Source: Nocardia iowensis
GTDB lineage: Bacteria; Actinomycetota; Actinomycetes; Mycobacteriales; Mycobacteriaceae
DNA length: 64,000 nt
Assembly: GCF_019222765.1 (NCBI RefSeq)
Contig: NZ_CP078145.1
Coordinates: forward strand, 992,001 to 1,056,000
Direction of reading: 5' to 3'
Below, in pieces: positions 10,301-19,926 of the stretch (position 1 is the first letter of the stretch; each line of letters starts with the position of its first letter). The translations under genes were made by a program, and so were the position numbers. The notes beneath the pieces are model-generated. The model was not told the origin of the DNA. It saw only the letters and a list, made by a program, of their open reading frames with translations, and did no database searches.

Positions 10301-11920
10301 GTGCTCACGAGCGTGCTCACCGAGGTGTTCGACGGCCGCGCGCCCGGCCTCGACGACGATTTCTTTGCCTTCGGCATGGACAGCATCGTCGCGATCTCCT
10401 TGGTGAACAAGGCACGTCGCCAAGGTCTCGCGATCTCGGTACGAATGGTGTTGGCAGCACCGACGGTTCGCGACCTCGCCGGTGCGATCGAACGAGGAGT
10501 TGCCGAAACAGCATTGGTGTCCGACGACGGCAACGCCGAAGTGCCGCCGCTGCCGATCGTGTCGTGGACCTACGAACACGGGAACTATCGCCGTTTCACG
10601 CAGAGTGTCCTGCTCGCCATGCCCCAGGGCATTTCGCGTGCGGAGCTCGAGATCTTGCTGCAAGCGGTGCTCGATGGACATGACATGCTGCGCGCACAAC
10701 TGGTCGATACCCCGGACGGTTCTCGCCTGGCGTTGCGGGTGCCCGGCAGCGTCCGGGCAACGGATGTGCTGTCACAGATCGACGTCGACCCGGTAGGGGA
10801 TGGGTTCACCGCGCAGCTGGCACCCGCGGTCCGGTCGGCGATCGATGAGATCGATCCGCGCGTCGGGAACATGGTCCGAGCGGTGTGGTTCCGCGGTGCG
10901 CCCGATGGCGACGCGCTGTTCCTGACGATCCACCATCTGGCCGTGGACGTGGTCTCTTGGCGCATTCTGATCGCCGATCTGGCCGAGGCATGGGAACAGG
11001 TGCGCTCCGGCATAGCACCGAAGGTAATGGCCGAGTTCACCTCCTACGGCACGTGGTCTCGGCTCATCCGGCAACGCGCTGCCGACCCCGAGGTGTTGGC
11101 GCAGCGTGACTACTGGGCCGCGCAGGTGAGCGGCCAGGATCCCGCCATCGGTCGGCGTAAACCGGATCCGGCTATCGATACCTGGGCGTCGCTGCGGGTC
11201 ACCGAGTCGCCGACACCCGTCCCGACGACCGCGCGCATTCTGAGCGCGTTGTCCAAGGCGGACGGCGTCCGAGAGTTCCTGTTGGCGGCCCTGACGCTGA
11301 CGTTGCTGTCGTGGCAGCGTGAGCGCGGTATCAATGACACCGCGGGCGCGCTCATCGCGCTGGAGAGCCATGGCCGGGCCGATGCGGTGGCAGGCGCCGA
11401 CACGTCGAGCACCGTCGGCTGGTTCACGACCGTCTTTCCGGTCCGGCTCGGCGCCGATATGCCCGCCCTCGATGTGGCACGTGCGGAAGACGATCCGAAT
11501 GTGGGTCGTGCGTTGCTGGATTCCGTTGCGGCACATATTGCGTCGATACCTGAGCAGGGCCTCGACTTCGGGGTGCTGCAGCAGGTGGCCGGGGTCGCGG
11601 AATTGGTCGATGCGCCCGAACCCCAGGTCGAATTCAACTATCTGGGCCGCGTCGACCTGATGGGGCCCGGCGAGTCGGCGTGGTCGGTGCTCACGGATCC
11701 GGCCTTCGCCGAGGCCATGGCGATGGTTCCGGAACCTGATCTGCCGCTGCGCTATGCCCTCGATGTTGTTGCCATGGTGCGTTCCGCGGCGGAGGGGTCG
11801 CAGTTGGTCACCAGCTGGCGCTGGAGCGATGCCTTGTTCACCGCGGACGAGATCGACCACCTCGCCGGACTCTGGGATCGCAGCGTCGCGGTGCTGGTGA
11901 CGGCAGCGGATCACCGGTGA
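7352..11920 (+). CDS. Nonribosomal peptide synthetase, C-A-T-E (MbtF-like)
   Basis: Terminal NRPS predicted to add the second N-hydroxylysine, which becomes the cyclic caprolactam hydroxamate in mycobactin-type siderophores. Domains in 1522 residues: condensation (HHILLDGW near 144), adenylation ([11 protein letters not shown] near 612), thiolation (FGMDSIVA, Ser about 1011) and a C-terminal epimerization-type domain ([13 protein letters not shown] near 1194, [20 protein letters not shown]). In the epimerization motif the usual Gly after Asp is Val. There is no thioesterase domain, so release may be by cyclization. I chose the ATG at 7352 because AGGAG lies 6 nt upstream; a GTG at 7334 is also open. 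Specificity residues by eye: D-A-Q-D-L-L-C-V-E. It follows the first NRPS after about 100 bp, probably in one operon. Confidence 0.88.
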   Translation: MSEAVAEIEDVLALSPLQEGLFSLSQLTGDGPDVYTIPFVIDIDGPLDAALLRRCLETLLRRHPNLRAVFWDRDVPKPVQIVPGRVELPWTERAAREADLDQVEAEELARRFDLGRGPSLRATLVTLPPAEDGTERRRLIMTIHHILLDGWSLGLLFGELRALYLAGGSAAALPPVRPYRDYIGWLGARDMSAALRWWGEQLAGLSGPLMIADGGTGLASVAAPTAQAEVTRFDLGADDTARLRDWTRRHGLTLNSAVQFAWTLLLSRLTDRRDVVYGTIVTGRPEQITGVERMVGLFLNTIPVVFLVDPAAPVAAECARLQRESAAMRDAGYLSLSSVQRAAGHSSLFDTMFVFQNAPMEDALEVDTVGGVTFRPLMAKNLTHYPLTVVSYAHGDELTVVVEAVLESVPYLPDDIGAAMLAILRRLPESADLRSDDLDVLPETAMVAARELETTPELPDLDRAATIFELFERQVRTAPDAVALTTDTATLTYLELFERAQGLAGALLARGVGPEDVVALYLPRDERAIVAVLATLAAGAAYVPVDTALPAARIDSILRQARPKLVLVCDGYGADLDPALVLNLDDPGSTDRAVAELPAVARNPANSAYLIFTSGSTGEPKGVVNSHAALVSYFADHRERVYRPAVARLGRPLRIAHAWSLSFDASWQPMVGLLDGHQIHLFDDAAMRDAQRLVDGMALHGIDMIDTTPSMFRQLVAAGLLDRPPAVLALGGEAIDTQLWDRLRALTDVAVHNCYGPTETTVEAVVADVTAPHGAGLATPTIGRPTAGTSAYVLDSRLRPVLAGVVGELYLAGPQVARGYVGRAAGTAGRFVADPSAEGGRMYRTGDLVRRLPGGNLEYLGRADDQVKIRGYRIEIGEVETAMRTLPGIAAAAATVVRRGDAVTLVGFVVSEPGRPAVPAALRPALADRLPAYMIPARLLVLPGLPVNANGKLDVRELGVLAEHSLTGAGASAPTEPTTETERVLTSVLTEVFDGRAPGLDDDFFAFGMDSIVAISLVNKARRQGLAISVRMVLAAPTVRDLAGAIERGVAETALVSDDGNAEVPPLPIVSWTYEHGNYRRFTQSVLLAMPQGISRAELEILLQAVLDGHDMLRAQLVDTPDGSRLALRVPGSVRATDVLSQIDVDPVGDGFTAQLAPAVRSAIDEIDPRVGNMVRAVWFRGAPDGDALFLTIHHLAVDVVSWRILIADLAEAWEQVRSGIAPKVMAEFTSYGTWSRLIRQRAADPEVLAQRDYWAAQVSGQDPAIGRRKPDPAIDTWASLRVTESPTPVPTTARILSALSKADGVREFLLAALTLTLLSWQRERGINDTAGALIALESHGRADAVAGADTSSTVGWFTTVFPVRLGADMPALDVARAEDDPNVGRALLDSVAAHIASIPEQGLDFGVLQQVAGVAELVDAPEPQVEFNYLGRVDLMGPGESAWSVLTDPAFAEAMAMVPEPDLPLRYALDVVAMVRSAAEGSQLVTSWRWSDALFTADEIDHLAGLWDRSVAVLVTAADHR

Positions 11921-11926
11921 GCTGGC

Positions 11927-11945
11927 TTATGGTAGCCTTACCTAA
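11927..11945 (+). promoter_or_regulatory. IdeR/DtxR iron box 2
   Basis: TTATGGTAGCCTTACCTAA matches 15 of 19 positions of the IdeR consensus. It starts 6 bp after the stop of the second NRPS and lies about 85 bp upstream of the thioesterase start. The thioesterase/KS/PKS operon is therefore a separate iron-controlled transcription unit. Confidence 0.8.
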
Positions 11946-12028
11946 GATTTGGCCGATATCTGCGGTGGATCGTGTATCGCACAGTCGCGGACCAGCTTCC
12001 GCTCTAGTTGTCGGCGGGAGTTTCGAAA

Positions 12029-12787
12029 GTGAGTAGCACTATGCAGCACAAACCGGGGTGGATAAGGAAGTTTCACAAGCCGGATTCCCCCGGGCGGCTG
12101 CCGCTGTTGATCTTTCCGCACGCCGGTGCGGGCGCCTCCGCATATCGTGCGCTCTCCAAAGCGTTCAGTGCGCATTACGACGTCATCATCTTCCAGTATC
12201 CAGGGCGGCAGGATCGCGCCAAAGAACCGGCGCTCACCTCACTTCAGGACATCGCCGCCGGCGCATTCGGGGAATTCCGTATGTCCGAATACAACCGCGA
12301 CGAGCCGATTATCGCGTTCGGGCACAGCATGGGCGCGCTCGTTTCCTTCGAATTCGTCCGGCTCGCGCTCGCGGCGGGTGTCGACGTGCGCCAGCTCACG
12401 GTGTCGGCGGCGGTGGCTCCGTCGCGGGCCGAATATCGCACGCCGACACCGGAAGACGACGACGAGTTGCTCGACCACCTGATCATGCTCGAGGGCATCA
12501 ATTCCGATGTGCTCGCGAGCCGGGAGATCATGCGGATGTCGCTGCCCGCCATCAAGGCCGATCACAAGGCCTCCGAGGCGTACCGGTGCCCGGCGAATGT
12601 GCGGGTCGGCACCAGGATCCACGCGATCGGCGGCGATCGGGATCCCATCGTTTCGATGGCGGATCTGCACGGATGGCACCAGCACGGCGACGATGTCGAG
12701 GTCACGATGTTCGAGGGTGGGCATTTCTATCTGAACAACCACGTCGAAGCGATGGCGGAACTGCTCGCCAAGGATGCGCGGCGGTGA
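12029..12787 (+). CDS. Type II thioesterase of siderophore assembly
   Basis: Alpha/beta-hydrolase of the external (type II) thioesterase family that clears mis-primed acyl groups from NRPS/PKS carrier domains. The nucleophile elbow is GHSMGA (Ser), the catalytic His is in EGGHFYLNNH, and the N-terminal IFPHAGAGASAYR motif is typical of the family. The length, about 252 residues, is normal. I chose the GTG at 12029 because GGGAG lies about 8 nt upstream; ATG 12041 and TTG 12008 are alternatives. It is the first gene after iron box 2, and its TGA overlaps the GTG of the ketosynthase gene (GTGA), indicating translational coupling. Confidence 0.88.
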   Translation: MSSTMQHKPGWIRKFHKPDSPGRLPLLIFPHAGAGASAYRALSKAFSAHYDVIIFQYPGRQDRAKEPALTSLQDIAAGAFGEFRMSEYNRDEPIIAFGHSMGALVSFEFVRLALAAGVDVRQLTVSAAVAPSRAEYRTPTPEDDDELLDHLIMLEGINSDVLASREIMRMSLPAIKADHKASEAYRCPANVRVGTRIHAIGGDRDPIVSMADLHGWHQHGDDVEVTMFEGGHFYLNNHVEAMAELLAKDARR

Positions 12788-14106
12788 CAGCTGCCACGGC
12801 GCACGGCGTCGACCACATCGTCATTGCCGGTATGGCCGTCGAGGCGCCGGGCGGAATCGACAGCCCGGGATCATTCTGGTCCGCGCTCGCGGCGTCGAAG
12901 GAGTTGCTCGGTCCATTTCCGCGCGACCGCGGCTGGCCGATCGATGAGCTGCTGTCGTTATCGAGACTCGACGACTGGGGCACCGTCTGTGATGCGGGTG
13001 GATTCATCGACAACGCGGCCGAATTCGACCCGGCCTTTTTCTGGATCAGCCCGCGCGAGGCCATTGCCACCGATCCGCAGCAGCGGGTCGCGCTGCGCGT
13101 CGCGTGGCGGGCGCTGGAGAACACGGGATTGAATCCGGGTGCGCTCGCGGGCGAGGACGCCGGCTGTTTCATCGGTTGTTCTCCGACGGAGTACGGCCCG
13201 CCGGGCGCGGAAGTGAACGAATACAACGGCGTTCGGGTCATCGGTTACGGATTGCTGAGTGTCGCGGGCCGTGTGTCGCATGGTCTCGGGTTGACCGGCC
13301 CGTCGATGACCGTCGACGCCGCGTGCGCCTCGTCCCTGACCGCAGTGCATCTCGCCGCCGCCGCCGTGCGCGACGGAGACTGCGAATGGGCGCTGGCGGG
13401 TGCTGTCTGTGTGATGGGCGCGCCGGGGGTCTTCTACGAATTCGCCAAGCACAACGCGCTGTCGAACGACGGTCACTGCCGGTCCTACTCCGATGACGCC
13501 ACCGGCACGCTGTGGGGTGAGGGCGCCGGCATCGTCATCGTCGAACGCGAGTCGCGCGCACGTCGACTCGGTCATCGGATCCACGGCCGCCTGCTCGCCT
13601 CGCACCACAACCACAACGGCAAGGGCAAGCCGATCCTGGTGCCGCGCACCGACGCTCAGGAGCGGTTGATCCGCAAGACCATCGCGAAATCGGGGATCGA
13701 TCCGGCGGATGTCGGCATGATCGAGGGACACGGCACGGCCACTCGCGCGGGCGATCCGGTCGAGCTCCGCGCCCTCCAAAATACCTACGGTGCCGCGGGT
13801 TCGGCACCGCTGCTCGGTTCGGTGAAATCCAATGCCGGTCACGCACAAGCGGCCGCCGGAATGTTGGGTCTGATCAAACTATTGCTCGCGGGCAGGCATG
13901 GCCAGATTCCAGCGACTCTGTTCGCCGACAACCCGACCACCCGCGTGGATTGGGACCGATCGAGTTTGCGGCTGGCCACGGAACTTCAGCCGTGGGAACC
14001 GAAGAACGGCATGCGCTACGGCGCGGTGTCGTCGTTCGGTGCGGCGGGTTCCAACGCGCACGCGATTCTCGAGATGCCCGTTCGCGAGGAGAACGACGAT
14101 GTCTAG
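12784..14106 (+). CDS. Stand-alone beta-ketoacyl synthase (MbtC-like PKS)
   Basis: A 440-residue ketosynthase that would condense a fatty acyl starter with the extender loaded on the next gene's carrier domain, forming the backbone of the beta-hydroxy acid. The catalytic triad is complete: Cys181 in VDAACASSL, His316 in EGHGTATRAGDPVE and His353 in KSNAGHAQAA. MbtC of M. tuberculosis has the same size and lone-KS layout. The GTG start overlaps the thioesterase stop. The stop overlaps the next gene, whose ATG lies inside this one. The frame is also open far upstream (from 12058), but that part lies across the thioesterase gene and is a shadow. Confidence 0.92.
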   Translation: MTAATAHGVDHIVIAGMAVEAPGGIDSPGSFWSALAASKELLGPFPRDRGWPIDELLSLSRLDDWGTVCDAGGFIDNAAEFDPAFFWISPREAIATDPQQRVALRVAWRALENTGLNPGALAGEDAGCFIGCSPTEYGPPGAEVNEYNGVRVIGYGLLSVAGRVSHGLGLTGPSMTVDAACASSLTAVHLAAAAVRDGDCEWALAGAVCVMGAPGVFYEFAKHNALSNDGHCRSYSDDATGTLWGEGAGIVIVERESRARRLGHRIHGRLLASHHNHNGKGKPILVPRTDAQERLIRKTIAKSGIDPADVGMIEGHGTATRAGDPVELRALQNTYGAAGSAPLLGSVKSNAGHAQAAAGMLGLIKLLLAGRHGQIPATLFADNPTTRVDWDRSSLRLATELQPWEPKNGMRYGAVSSFGAAGSNAHAILEMPVREENDDV

Positions 14107-17100
14107 CTATCGCCTGCCCGACGGATCGATTCCGGTCCTGCTGTCAGCGGATGCCCCCGCGACATTGCGGGCCGAGGCCGCGGCCATCCTCGCCTACCTG
14201 GAGGCGCGCTCCGCGGTTACCCCGGATCGCGTGGCGGACATGCTGTTTCGCACCCGGGTCGCTCGTCGGCACCGCGCCCTGCTGGTAGTGACCGGCCGCG
14301 ACGACCTCGTCGCGGCGCTAACGGCGGTCCGCGACGGGCACGATCATCCCGCGGTGGTCCGCACCACCGAACCCGCCGCGGCGCGTCGGCTCGCTTACGT
14401 GCTGCCCGGCCAGGGGAGCCAGCGCCCCGGTATGGGCAAACTCTTTTACGACCAGGTGGCGGCCTTCCGCGCCGAGGTCGATCGCTGCGACGCGATCTTC
14501 CACGACCTGTTCGGCGCATCCCCGCTGTCCTACCTGCTCGACGCCGACGCGGTGGCCGACGACAACGCGACGATCGTCCAGCCCGCACTGTTCATGCAGA
14601 TGGTCGGCCTCGGCGCGATGTGGCGTTCGGTCGGCGTCGAAGCCGCCGTCACCGTCGGACACAGCCAAGGCGAGATCGCCGCCGCCTACCTGGCCGGAAA
14701 GATGACCCTTGCCGACGCGATCGTCGTCGTCGGCACCAGGGCGCGGGCGGTCGACAAGATCGCCTCCGATCGGTACGCCATGGCGGTCGTCGCCGCCGAC
14801 CGGGACGAATGCGAGGACCTGCTGGCGCGTCAGTCCGGTTGGGCTCAGGTGTCGGTGGTGAACTCGCCGCGGATGGTCGGGATCTCCGGCGACCGGGACA
14901 CCGTGCAGGCCGTCGTGGATGTGTTCGCCGATCGCGGCCGGTTCGCCCGGGTGATTCGGGTTCGCTACCCGGCGCATACCAGTCTGCTCAACGAGTTCCG
15001 CGACGTTATCCGCGATGCCGTGCACAGCAGGCTGGCCAACACCCGGTTCCTCGAGTCCGAGATCGACTGTGTCGGTGCGACTCTCGGCGACATCATCCCC
15101 GTCGACCGCCCGGTCGACGAGTACTGGTTCTGGAATCTGCGCAACCCCGTTCGATTCGACCGGGCCATCGCGGGCGCGGTCGCGCGGGAGGTCGACACCT
15201 TCGTCGAACTCGCCGAACATCCGACGTTGCAGCTGGCCGTCGAGGAGAGCCTCGCCGAATACGCGGCCGACCGCGGCACTGTGGTGCGCGGTACGTCGAG
15301 CCGGACGGCGACCGATCTGAGCGAATTCACCAGAAATCTCGCGGTTCTCGCCGTCAACGATCTGAACTATCCATGGGAGAGCCTTCGCGTCGACGCCAAT
15401 GCCCCCGCGCGGCTTCCGCTGTCGGACTTCCCGAATGTGCGGATGAACGAGGTGCCGCTGTGGCTTCCGCACGATGTCACCCACGGGCGCGCCAGGTCCA
15501 CCGCCGCGCGTCCGGGAGTGGTCGCCGCCGCCAGGCCGGAACCGGTCGCTACGGCCAGCGCCACCGCGAAACCGCAACTGCTCGTTGAGGATTGGGTCCG
15601 GCTGACGCGGCGTTCGATGACCGCGCCGCGGGCACTCGGCATTGTCGACCACACCGGTCGCAGTGCCGAACTCGCCACCGCCCTCGTCGATTACGCGTCG
15701 ACCCAGGGCTTGGGCGGGCGACGGCTCGATATCGAAGCGGCCAGCGGCGACCGGGAGGTCGACACCGTCTTGGTCCTACTACCCGCCATGCCCGATCTGG
15801 ACGGTTCGGCCGCGGTCGCGGAGGTCGCGGAGTTCCTCGGTGCGCGCCGCTGGTGGTTCAAACCCGATGCGGGAGTGACCGAGTACTGGCTGCTCACCGT
15901 CGGTGGTGAGGCGGTCGTCCCCGGGGACGCGCCGCCGCATCCGGTGCACGCCGCCGCGAGCGCCGGATTCCGTTCGGCGAGTGCCGAGTACCCGGGTGTC
16001 GCGTTCCGTCATCTGGATCTCGCGCCGGACCAGGCGACCGCGCAGGCCGTCTCCTCGATCGTCACCGCGGTGCATACCGCCGAGGAGTCCGAACTCGCTC
16101 TGCGCGAAGGCAACCTTTACGCCAAGCGACTCGTCGAAGCGGACCACACAGCGCTGCTGAGCGGTCCGTCGACGCCGGAAAATGTCGTCATCACCGGCGG
16201 CACCGGAAGTCTGGGACTGGAATTCTGCGAGCACGTGGTACGCCACGGTGCGCGCTGCGTGACACTGGTGAGCAGGTCGGGGGAATCGGACGCGGTCGCG
16301 CGACGACTGCGCGAGCTTCGCGCGCTCGGATCGGCCGAGATCACCGTCATTGCCAGCGATATCGGTGACAAGGCGTCCGTCGCGCAGCTGGCCGACCGAC
16401 TCCGGGACACGCCCGCGCACCTCATCATCCATGCGGCGGCGGACAATTCGGTCATCGGCGAACTCGAACTCACCGAGATCACCCATGGTCAGGTCGAACA
16501 GGCCCTGTCCGGGAAGGTCGTCGGCATCACGAACATCCTCGATGCGCTGACCAGAGCCGATGGCTGCGAAATCGTCCTGTGTTCCTCCCTCGCCGCCACC
16601 CTCGGTGGACGTGGCACGGTCGTTTACGCCGCCGCGAATCGGATGGTCGACGCCATCGCGCGGCAGCATCTCGCCGATGGTCTGCGGTGCGTATCGGTGC
16701 AGTGGGGCCAGTGGGCCGTCTTCGAAGGCAGCGGTAACGCCGACATCGTGAAACTGGCCGAGGTGGGCTATCTCCCGATGGCTTCGTCGGATGCCATCGC
16801 GCTCGGCCTCGGCGGTCTTCGCGGCAATGCCGTTGTCGCCGCCATGGATTGGGCTCGCGGACGCACTGTGCTCAGCGCCTTCGGGTACAACCCCCTCCTG
16901 TCCGGGTTGGAAACACCGGCTGCCGCCGCACTCCCGGTCGCCGAACCCGCCCCCGTGGTCGGCGGCGCCACGGTGCGCGCCGTCGATCTGCCCGACCGCA
17001 TGGTGCGGCTACTCGCCGAAATCCTCGGTGCCGACGATATCGACACCATCGACAGCACGAGATCGCTTGTCGCCCTTGGCCTGGACTCCCTCCAGGCGCT

Positions 17101-18433
17101 GGAACTGCGCAGACGTGTCCACAGCGAATTCGGCGCCGAGCTGCCGGTGGCCGATCTCATCGGTGGCGCCGCACTCGATGACGTGGTCAGGATCGTCCGG
17201 GACGCGACCGGTGGTGCGACGCCGCAGGTGGTCGTCACCGAGGCGGCGCCACCGACCCGGTCGGCCCCGGCGGTGCGGAGCCTGCCCTCGGGCGTGACGG
17301 CGAGTGTCGCCGAGCGCATCAACCGAGCGAAAGAGGCTGCCCGCCACGCTGTTCCGAGTGATCTCGACGTCGACCGATTCCGGTCCGCGCGGCGTGACAT
17401 GGATCTGTTCGGATTGCGCGCCATGCTGGCCGCGCTGCAACCGTTCCTGTCCGACACCGAGATTCGCAGCGTGGATGACATCGCGACCAGGATGCGATTC
17501 GCCCCGCGGCATCGATGGCTGCTGCGGCAGTGGTTGCAGGCGCTGGCCTCCGACGGCGGTGTCGAGGGTGATGTCGAGCGCGGCTACCGGTATGTGCGAC
17601 CGGTACCGGCGCCGACCCGGCGGAGTCTGGTCGAAGTCTGTGCCGACCTCGGCTATTCGCGTCCGCTCGCGACTTTCCTGCAAGCCACCGACGACAAACT
17701 GACCGAACTTGCCCAGGGCGCGATGCAGGTTCAGGAACTGCTGTTCCCCAACGGGGATATGGCCACGGCCGAGGCCGCCTACCGGGACAACATCAGCAGC
17801 CGCTACCTGAATCTCGCCGCGGGCCGGGCGGTCGCCGATCTGGTCGACGGACTGCGCGGTGACCGGTCGCCGGTGCGGGTGCTCGAGCTGGGCGCCGGAA
17901 TCGGCGGCACCACCGACGATGTCACGGCGGCGCTGTCCGGACTGCCGGTGGAGTACCACTTCACCGACGTGTCCACCTTCTTCCTCGCCGCCGCGAAACA
18001 ACGGTTCGCCCACTATCCGTGGATGCGATACGGCATCGTCGATATGAACGCGGATCTGGGTAATCAGCCGCGCTACGACATCGTGATCGCCGCGAATGTG
18101 CTGCACAACGCCTACGACATCGCGGTAACCCTCGGGCAGCTGCACGATCTGCTGAATCCCGGCGGCGCGGTGGTGATCATCGAGACCTGTCACGCGCACT
18201 GCGAGCAACTGACCTCCGTGCACTTCCTGATGTCACCGCGCGAGGATCAGCCGCACGCCGGTTTGACCGATGTGCGCGCGGGTACCGACCGGATCTTCCT
18301 CACCGAGCACGAATGGCGGAATGAACTGGCAGCGGCCGGTCTCACGCCCGAACTGGTGCTGCCCGAGGCCGACCACCCGGTCGCCATGCTCGATCAGCGA
18401 GTCTTCGTCGCCGTACGCGGCCGGGACAGCTGA
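14099..18433 (+). CDS. Polyketide synthase AT-KR-ACP with C-terminal methyltransferase (MbtD-like)
   Basis: Works with the upstream ketosynthase to build the beta-hydroxy fatty acid of the siderophore. The 1444 residues hold an acyltransferase (YVLPGQGSQRPGMG near 100, GHSQGE with Ser189), a ketoreductase (VVITGGTGSLGLE near 699, SSLAATLGGRG near 829, Tyr843 in VVYAAANRM), an acyl carrier domain (LGLDSLQAL, Ser997), and after it a SAM-binding methyltransferase (VLELGAGIGGTTDD near 1262, then MNADLGNQPRYDIVIAANVLHN). Mtb MbtD is about 1000 residues and lacks this tail, so the methyltransferase is the distinctive part and predicts alpha-methylation. I chose ATG 14099 (AGGAG 7 nt upstream). It overlaps the ketosynthase stop by 8 nt. 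Confidence 0.9.
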   Translation: MSSYRLPDGSIPVLLSADAPATLRAEAAAILAYLEARSAVTPDRVADMLFRTRVARRHRALLVVTGRDDLVAALTAVRDGHDHPAVVRTTEPAAARRLAYVLPGQGSQRPGMGKLFYDQVAAFRAEVDRCDAIFHDLFGASPLSYLLDADAVADDNATIVQPALFMQMVGLGAMWRSVGVEAAVTVGHSQGEIAAAYLAGKMTLADAIVVVGTRARAVDKIASDRYAMAVVAADRDECEDLLARQSGWAQVSVVNSPRMVGISGDRDTVQAVVDVFADRGRFARVIRVRYPAHTSLLNEFRDVIRDAVHSRLANTRFLESEIDCVGATLGDIIPVDRPVDEYWFWNLRNPVRFDRAIAGAVAREVDTFVELAEHPTLQLAVEESLAEYAADRGTVVRGTSSRTATDLSEFTRNLAVLAVNDLNYPWESLRVDANAPARLPLSDFPNVRMNEVPLWLPHDVTHGRARSTAARPGVVAAARPEPVATASATAKPQLLVEDWVRLTRRSMTAPRALGIVDHTGRSAELATALVDYASTQGLGGRRLDIEAASGDREVDTVLVLLPAMPDLDGSAAVAEVAEFLGARRWWFKPDAGVTEYWLLTVGGEAVVPGDAPPHPVHAAASAGFRSASAEYPGVAFRHLDLAPDQATAQAVSSIVTAVHTAEESELALREGNLYAKRLVEADHTALLSGPSTPENVVITGGTGSLGLEFCEHVVRHGARCVTLVSRSGESDAVARRLRELRALGSAEITVIASDIGDKASVAQLADRLRDTPAHLIIHAAADNSVIGELELTEITHGQVEQALSGKVVGITNILDALTRADGCEIVLCSSLAATLGGRGTVVYAAANRMVDAIARQHLADGLRCVSVQWGQWAVFEGSGNADIVKLAEVGYLPMASSDAIALGLGGLRGNAVVAAMDWARGRTVLSAFGYNPLLSGLETPAAAALPVAEPAPVVGGATVRAVDLPDRMVRLLAEILGADDIDTIDSTRSLVALGLDSLQALELRRRVHSEFGAELPVADLIGGAALDDVVRIVRDATGGATPQVVVTEAAPPTRSAPAVRSLPSGVTASVAERINRAKEAARHAVPSDLDVDRFRSARRDMDLFGLRAMLAALQPFLSDTEIRSVDDIATRMRFAPRHRWLLRQWLQALASDGGVEGDVERGYRYVRPVPAPTRRSLVEVCADLGYSRPLATFLQATDDKLTELAQGAMQVQELLFPNGDMATAEAAYRDNISSRYLNLAAGRAVADLVDGLRGDRSPVRVLELGAGIGGTTDDVTAALSGLPVEYHFTDVSTFFLAAAKQRFAHYPWMRYGIVDMNADLGNQPRYDIVIAANVLHNAYDIAVTLGQLHDLLNPGGAVVIIETCHAHCEQLTSVHFLMSPREDQPHAGLTDVRAGTDRIFLTEHEWRNELAAAGLTPELVLPEADHPVAMLDQRVFVAVRGRDS

Positions 18434-18448
18434 GGCAACGGCGGGTTA

Positions 18449-18488
18449 CCTGCGCCACCCGGTGCCCATGGCAGTCGGGTGGCGCAGG
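18449..18488. terminator. Bidirectional hairpin between convergent genes
   Basis: A 13 bp perfect inverted repeat (CCTGCGCCACCCG / CGGGTGGCGCAGG, 14 nt loop) lies between the stop of the PKS (+) and the stop of the SagB-type oxidase (-). It has no clear U-tract but is well placed to end both transcripts. Confidence 0.65.
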
Positions 18489-18522
18489 CCGATCACCTAC
18501 CGCACTACCGTCGAACCGCCGC

Positions 18523-19902
18523 TCAGCGCGGCGCCGGAGACCCGATGATGATGCTGCCGACGCTGCATTCCTCGAGTTCGTCTACGCCGGTGGCGGTGAC
18601 GAATGCCTCGGTGTCGCCGAATCCTTGAGCGCATGCGCCGAGCCCCATGGCGGTCGCCGCGAGGTAGATCGTTTGCATCAGCACCCCGACGTGTTTGAGT
18701 ACGACGGCGTAGGAGACCTGCTCATAGGTCCACATGACGCGGCCCGTGCGGGCCCCCATGACGAGCAGCACCTGCGGCTGCGCGCCTTCGGACAAGGTCG
18801 CCGAAGTGGACTTCACCAGCTTCGCCACCGCCGGGCTGTCCGCGGCGGCCACCGGGCGCAGCACATGCTCGTGCGAGTCGTAGTGGTACATGCCCGGCGC
18901 GAGCCCGGCGACATGGCGCACCACCGGATAGAGCTCGAGTTCGTAGACGCTGCCGCCGCTTGGATAAGGCTTGGACACCAGTTCCTCGCCCGCCACCTCG
19001 GAGCGAGTGCTCCTGATGCGCGCCGTGCGGTACAGCAATTCACCCAGTTGTGCCACCGTGATCGGGGCGGTGTCGTCGAACTCGCGAGTGGAGATCCGGT
19101 CCTCGAGCACGGCGGTCAGCGTCGGATCGGTCTCGCGCAGTGCGCTCAGATCCGGCGTCGGTAGCGCGATCGGCTCGCCCGGATAGGCCGCCTTGCGTGC
19201 GGGCGGCTGCGGGAACTGTCCCTTCGCCCACTTGGTCGGGCCGAAATGTTCCCACGTGACGATGCGCTCGCCCAGGGTGCTGCGCCGGTGGAACCACAGA
19301 TCCGGTGCGCTCCAACTGCGGGTGGTGAAGTCGTGATCATCGGCGTCGGTGTCAGCGACGAGGAATCCGCACCGGAACAGATCGTCGGCGAATTGCGTTT
19401 TCACCGCGATCGGCAGGTTGCTGTCGGCCGCGCCCGGACCGTCGAGCAGCGCCAGCAGCCGTGGGTCGTGGATGCGCACATCGCACCACGAGAGCGGATG
19501 CTCCAGGACGAATCCGTCCGAATCGCGATGCAGCACCGCGAACTTCGACAGTGTCGCCGACCAGATCGGCCTGTTGTCCGGCCGGGGGCGCGGCCGCCCG
19601 AACGGCTGCACGCTGTAGAGGTCGCGTCCGCCGTCGCGCACCGTCACCGCCAACCAGCCCTCGGTGGCGAGCCGCTCCACCAGATCGGTCACGTCGTCCT
19701 CGCCCGCCGCCTGGGACAGCTCGGCGAGCGTCGCGGAACGCTGGTTGAGGGTCTTGAGGGCGAGCAGTTGTCCCTTGGTCAGCCCGGGCAGCTTCTGGTT
19801 GTTCGGCGGATTGAGCAGGATCGCACCGGCGGGGGTGGTCACACATGTGGCCCCGGCGCGCAGTGCGAGCCGAGTCTGATCCGAGAAGGTGAGCGTTGGC
19901 AC
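18523..19902 (-). CDS. SagB-type FMN-dependent azoline dehydrogenase
   Basis: Nitroreductase-fold flavoenzyme of the SagB/McbC family, which oxidizes azolines to azoles. Family signatures are RISTREFDDTAPI (about residue 270), SGGSVYELELYPVVRHVAGLAPGMYHYD, and the FMN-binding C-terminus with TAMGLGACAQGFGD. About 200 N-terminal residues form a winged-helix-like region, as in other long SagB-type dehydrogenases. It starts 24 bp after the siderophore-binding lipoprotein gene, and both are under iron box 3. No RiPP precursor or cyclodehydratase is nearby, so the likely substrate is the phenyl-oxazoline of the siderophore. This would explain why nocobactins have an oxazole where mycobactins have an oxazoline. 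The reaction assignment is inferred from context. Confidence 0.85.
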   Translation of the reverse strand: MPTLTFSDQTRLALRAGATCVTTPAGAILLNPPNNQKLPGLTKGQLLALKTLNQRSATLAELSQAAGEDDVTDLVERLATEGWLAVTVRDGGRDLYSVQPFGRPRPRPDNRPIWSATLSKFAVLHRDSDGFVLEHPLSWCDVRIHDPRLLALLDGPGAADSNLPIAVKTQFADDLFRCGFLVADTDADDHDFTTRSWSAPDLWFHRRSTLGERIVTWEHFGPTKWAKGQFPQPPARKAAYPGEPIALPTPDLSALRETDPTLTAVLEDRISTREFDDTAPITVAQLGELLYRTARIRSTRSEVAGEELVSKPYPSGGSVYELELYPVVRHVAGLAPGMYHYDSHEHVLRPVAAADSPAVAKLVKSTSATLSEGAQPQVLLVMGARTGRVMWTYEQVSYAVVLKHVGVLMQTIYLAATAMGLGACAQGFGDTEAFVTATGVDELEECSVGSIIIGSPAPR

Positions 19903-19926
19903 GACCGAAAACTCTCTGCTAGCTAG

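Noticed and set aside
12058..12783. N-terminal extension of the ketosynthase frame
   Set aside because: Arg-rich sequence lying across the thioesterase gene in another frame; the ketosynthase begins at the GTG overlapping the thioesterase stop.
13898..14098. Upstream extension of the PKS frame
   Set aside because: It lies inside the ketosynthase coding region and is Arg/Cys-rich; ATG 14099 with AGGAG is the convincing start.
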